The notes below the pieces were generated by a model. It saw only the letters and a list, made by a program, of their open reading frames with translations. It was not told the origin of the DNA and did no database searches. This document shows positions 59,659 through 64,000 of a stretch of DNA of 64,000 nt, one piece after another. This stretch comes from Lingula anatina. Its lineage: Eukaryota; Brachiopoda; Lingulata; Lingulida; Lingulidae. Position 1 is the stretch's first letter; every line of letters begins with the position of its first letter. A program made the translations under genes and the position numbers. The stretch lies in NCBI RefSeq assembly GCF_001039355.2, contig NW_019775269.1:64001-128000 (forward strand), in the 5' to 3' direction.

Positions 59659-60924
59659 GGAGACATGGTACAACAGTGAACACAATTTAATACCGTACTA
59701 CTCTAACATTGCAACAGTTGAGATGGTCGCAATCGACAATAACGAACCAAATAGCATTGACTTAAAATTTCACTGAGATAAATGTATATAGATTAAGTTG
59801 CAAGCCGTATTTGAGTTAATATTTTTTATATAATATTCATCTCATAATAGTTGGTGTCTCGGCTGCCATTAATGTGAGGAAGCCCTCTACTACAGAGGTA
59901 GGCTTATAATTCTTCCACAACAGTCTGATGGTTCATTTTTGGGGAAGAAGGTTGTAAACAGCAAGCTGGTGGTGACGAAATGACTTTGATCTTCATATCC
60001 AGTTTGATCGAAGTGCATTAGTGTAGGTGTGGCTTTTGGCTTTCATTGTTAAGTAGCTGCTGTGAGAGAGAGAGGGAGACAGGCAGCAATACTCTAGACT
60101 TGGAATATTAAGAATGAAGTTACTGTATTTTTCCTTCATTCAAGAGTTTGTATTGAATTGTTTTTTACCTGCAATATTCGATGCTTATCTAGAGGCAAGG
60201 TGAATAGCCTCCTCCCTGGAGAGGTACTCCCCTTTATTTCTGCTTATCTAGTACATTAACAATAGTCTGATGGGGATCCATTCAACCACATATATATAGG
60301 CCTACTTATCTTATGGTTACTGTGGAGCCGAATCCGTGAGTAGCTGAGAACCATTTTATACACGTCAGTTAATAAAGACACGCAATCAATACTTACAGCA
60401 GTTTAATTCCTGTCAAACAACAATATTCTACAAGACACATTATGATATACAAAACACAACATTAATGAACGTCTGCTTTTTGGTCCGGATTGAACTTTGT
60501 TTTCTTCAGTTTGAATCATTGTGAGAGAGAAAGAAGTGCTCTTTACACTTCAAGTTGTCAATGTGACCATAGGCACATAATTTATCTATCCATGAGGAAA
60601 ATGACTTGTCTGAAACATCTGAGAGGAGCAAGATACCCTCTGGCAGGACCACACATTGATTTTTTCAAGATGTTCACAGTTAGGTCTCTGGTTTATGCAC
60701 TGTCCAACACGAAATTATGTATGGAATATTGTCATCACTAAGCTCGTCTACAGCATGGAATACGGGAAAGATATCATCTACCTTCATGATGTCTTAAGAC
60801 CCGCATCGAAAATGTATCCATGGCTGTACTCAGAACTGACCACGTAGCTTAATCACGTGATGTTAAAATGTGATGACGGGTTTGGGTCTCTCAGAGAACC
60901 AGTCAAACAAAAAGCTACAGAGAA

Positions 60925-61562
60925 TCAAAAATGGGTAGATTCAATGTAAGCGTGATTTTGGTACCCTCTGAACTCAACAGGCTTAAAATCACTGTCATTG
61001 TTTTGGAAATCTTCTTCTTTGTTAGTACAACTTGATTCCTCACCCTCCTCTAAAAGGGAGCGGCATCTGCACGCTAAGTATCTCTTCAGCTTTTTCACCG
61101 AGGCGTCTTCAGCGAAGATAAACTCGTACAAAAAGCCTGCAATCAGACCGCCAACCAGGGGTCCGACCCAATACACCTGGAAGCAGTATTTAAAGAACGG
61201 TTAGAATATATTCCTAATAAATGATGTTGTAAATGTTATTTTATTACAGATAAAAGTTTATGCACTCGATCGAATATTTTATATTTAAGGCTGCATTTGC
61301 CTTTTTGATAATCAATTATATGTATGCTTGACTGAAAAGAGAGTTGTCTATCAACAGAAACCAATTAGATATGCCAAACCAACAGCTGACCAAAAGTTAG
61401 TGTTCTAATATTCACAAAGGCAGACAACGCTAAGGGCGGCTAACACAAATGGAAACGCCTCTGACTGGTCACTCGTTTTACCCAGTGGTTTGTCCACGTG
61501 TCTGATATCAAAGCTGGTCCCAAACTACGGGCTGGGTTCATGCTACACCCCGTGTACTCGTG
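60925..61562 (-). CDS. Aquaporin (AQP4/AQP1-like), last two coding exons only
   Basis: The - strand exons are 61482-61562 (27 codons) and 60925-61176 (83 codons and stop). They join in phase 0 with GT-AG borders. The first reads [20 protein letters not shown], then DTWTNHW. It carries the second NPA motif with the conserved Arg after it that forms the selectivity filter, and a Cys three residues before the NPA (C-S-M-N), near the mercury-sensitive position of AQP1. The second starts [20 protein letters not shown], the sixth membrane helix, and is followed by a charged cytoplasmic tail of about 60 residues rich in Lys, Glu and Ser. The helix and NPA context is that of orthodox water channels (NHW-hYWVGP). 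Upstream exons with the first NPA are not recognised between 61563 and 64000, so they lie beyond the window or are too diverged to see. Confidence 0.88.
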
Positions 61563-64000
61563 CTGAAATGAAGGGAAAAACATGTTATAGCTGACTTTTA
61601 TATGTGTAAGCTTTACACTAGAAAGACCAGGCAAAAAAAAACAAAAACAACAACAAAAAAAAAACATGTTAAAACGGTATTTTAATAATTAAAATGGCAA
61701 TCTTTAGTTGTGTTTATTTGCCATCTAAAGTGCTGCTCAACACGATTAAATCTTGACATCCACTAAGCCATATTTCTTTTGACATTCATATTGCTTAGTG
61801 TGGAGTTTCATTCTAACATTCCTCATGGTCGACAGGAAACAGAAAAAAAAAACAGCTACTACGACTTGCGACTTTAATTAAAATTTCGAAAAAGAATAAT
61901 GATATTGATATATATATGCAAATTCAATTATATTACCTGTAATACCACCTGTTGAGATCGCTAATTTTTTCAGGCTAAAATTAAAGCAACGAAAAAAAAA
62001 CACATGGATTCATACTCCATAGCGGAAGAGAAGAGAAACGTCAATACTCTGATATTGCGATGTTCCATGTTTCACAACCCGCACCTCTGACACACAAGAA
62101 AATGTCATGAACAATTCAGTGGGTCTGCTTTAAAAAAGATGTAAAATGACTTTGTCAGTTTAAAACGAAATTCCAACACGCAAAAATGCGTAAAAAATGT
62201 ACGTCATGAACAAATCTAATACTTCATGTTATGTGCCCATAATTCATATAGGTGAGTCGTGTTCCATCAGCTTTACATCCTACATAATATTAATGTTTCT
62301 AAATTCTTATTGCTAAGTAAAAGGGACCCATTTGTGGTGGAAACAGGCCTTAAGCACTTAGTCATGAAGAGGAGATGGGGTGTATTTAGACGTGTGATAA
62401 GATATGGATATCCATCTCATGTTTTTTAAAAACGTATTATGGATATCGGACTGCGGCATTTGGCGGGTGTCATTTTCTAAAATAAAGTAGTGATACATAC
62501 ACCCTCTGTATTTGATTGGAAATTGGTCGGATTGGGGTTTGACTTGGGAATCATGAAACCCTGCTCCGTCATTATCACAGCCTCTTGCGATGGTTGTTGA
62601 TCGCAAGACTCCGATTGTTTTGAACAGTTCCATAAAATCGAAAATCGACTAGGCGACTGATGAAAAATGGTGGAAACCACAGCATTTCACCATTTGGCAA
62701 TGAGCAATGGGACGTCCTCATTGATGCAAATTTTGGTGTGGAAAAATGAAATGTAAAACTAATATCAGTGAATAGTAATAGGTACATTTATATGTACTTT
62801 CTGCCTTTGTAATTCCTATCATTTTTCAACAGTGACACTGTTAAACCTTGTGAAATATATTCTAGTTCTTTGAATGGATAATTCTCGAATGATAAATAAG
62901 TTGTTTAAGTTCTATTTGTTTATTATTTCTTTAATCATTGATGGTGTCTTTTCATTCAAATATTATTCAGGATACAATTTCAGACATGTTAATGCGAATG
63001 TAGGCGTCACATCATTTAGACTACCTATTTTTGAAAGGACGATTTATTCCTTGGATGACTAACACGTACAATACGAAATTGATTTCAATATTCCATTGCC
63101 CTTGTATCATTAGCATCTTAACAAAGATGTCTGCTTTTTGCTGTTTTCATGCACGAAATTCCGACAGCACGTACGCTGCCCTGGGCGACTTGTTTCGCAA
63201 CATAATCAGAAACAGTTACCTTCGGTTTTGAATGAAAATCTAGATGTAGAGGTTACTGCTCGAAGGAAATTACGAATGCTGAAAAGAATATCCATGATTA
63301 GGCTGTCGTCTCGTAAAAGGTCTGTAATTATTTGGAATTCTGGAAATGTCAAGCATATTGTAAAGCACTCAATTAGGATGTAGCTATGAATGAAAACCCC
63401 CCATGCTAACCGTTTTTTTTAATATACAGACAGAATACAGTAGGTGTGCCCACAGCTTCTTGACCCGTTATTGAAAAAATTGCCGCACGAAGCACGGCTT
63501 TCAGTAAAATCACCTTATGAAACACTCACGGGAGAAGATAATTTCATGACAATAAAACGTGTGGATCATTGGGGTGATATTTTTTTTAATTAATATTTTC
63601 ACTGATAAATTATGCTGGTCCCTTTTCAAAGAAAAATATTACCGATGGTCCCAAAAATATGTCTATAATTTCTTCAAAAACAGGTAATGGTTGAGGGTCA
63701 AGAACGCTTCCATGCTCCTAAAGCTGTTAATCCATTTCCTTAACCACTTGTTTGTCTTGAGAAGCATGTTCCTTTTAAAGAGGGTAACCAAACCCATCAT
63801 ATAAAATCTCAGCTGTGGAGTATTGATTTTTCTACCCAACTTACCAACTGAATGATAGCACGATAATTCACGAGGAATAGTGTTACTAGTGTATTGATTA
63901 TCTGAAGTTATATAGTTGAATTTATACGTGCACAGGAAGTGGTGCACACGATTTTTTTTCGACGCATTTTAGTATAGTCATAATCTTTATTAGTTCCAGC
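61563..64000. other. Probable long intron of the aquaporin gene; nothing else recognised
   Basis: The sequence is AT-rich with several A-runs. On the - strand I found no match to the remaining aquaporin helices or the first NPA motif. The ORFs of 60-95 codons here show no recognisable domains. One at 63138-63383 on the + strand is open but not supported by anything else. Confidence 0.5.

Larger units (their letters stand above)
57376..60924. other. Region between copy E and the aquaporin gene
   Basis: 57376-58640 matches the flank downstream of D (AATAAA at 58630-58635). Beyond that the sequence is AT-rich with a (CA)n run and a (GA)n run. The short ORFs show no recognisable domain. Its right end should contain the aquaporin 3' UTR on the - strand. 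I see no other gene. Confidence 0.6.

Noticed and set aside
63138-63383. 81-codon ORF near the right end
   Set aside because: It has no recognisable domain, codon signal or supporting context.

Overview
The window is eukaryotic (animal) DNA. It is AT-rich, has many short exons with canonical GT-AG borders separated by 0.1-3.8 kb introns, and carries microsatellites, DNA-transposon remnants and assembly gaps. The gene content and intron density suit an invertebrate metazoan, plausibly a marine deuterostome or lophotrochozoan. The species cannot be fixed from the sequence.

The main content is a head-to-tail tandem array, all on the + strand, of genes for a secreted, copper-dependent DBH-like monooxygenase (MOXD1 type: signal peptide, DOMON domain, two Cu2-monooxygenase domains, hydrophobic C-terminus). 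Every complete copy has the same 12 coding exons with the same phases and predicts 617-630 aa. Copy A (1946-7367) has only exons 1-8 and stops at a one-base N. Copy B (8797-19439), copy C (21893-31757), copy D (34846-44452) and copy E (46781-57375) each have all 12 exons. Positions 1-592 are a further fragment of intron 1. The block 1-7443 looks like redundant or haplotypic contigs of the copy-B locus joined by single Ns at 593 and 7444; alternatively it is a very recent partial duplication.

The copies are not equivalent. In copy C one histidine of the predicted CuH site (the HH pair, residue 237) is arginine. In copy D the exon-10 acceptor reads AT instead of AG, and the upstream TATA-like motif is changed. 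Copies B and E look fully intact. A loop in exon 5 and the Thr/Pro-rich stalk in exon 12 vary between copies, while the rest of the protein, including many synonymous sites, is nearly invariant.

The introns and spacers hold many mobile elements: three copies of a 1.7-kb Tc1-like transposon with dead transposase, a truncated second Tc1-like element, a nested pair of TIR elements in copy B, several CAGKGGCGGAT-type MITEs with target duplications, a TTAA-bounded TIR element, and a fold-back element. D and E share flanks both upstream and downstream, so they come from the most recent clear duplication of a unit of roughly 12-13 kb.

At the right end, on the - strand, are the last two coding exons of an aquaporin (NPA motif, AQP4/AQP1-like) whose upstream exons lie outside the window or were not recognised. 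The rest of 57.4-64 kb shows no other gene I can support.
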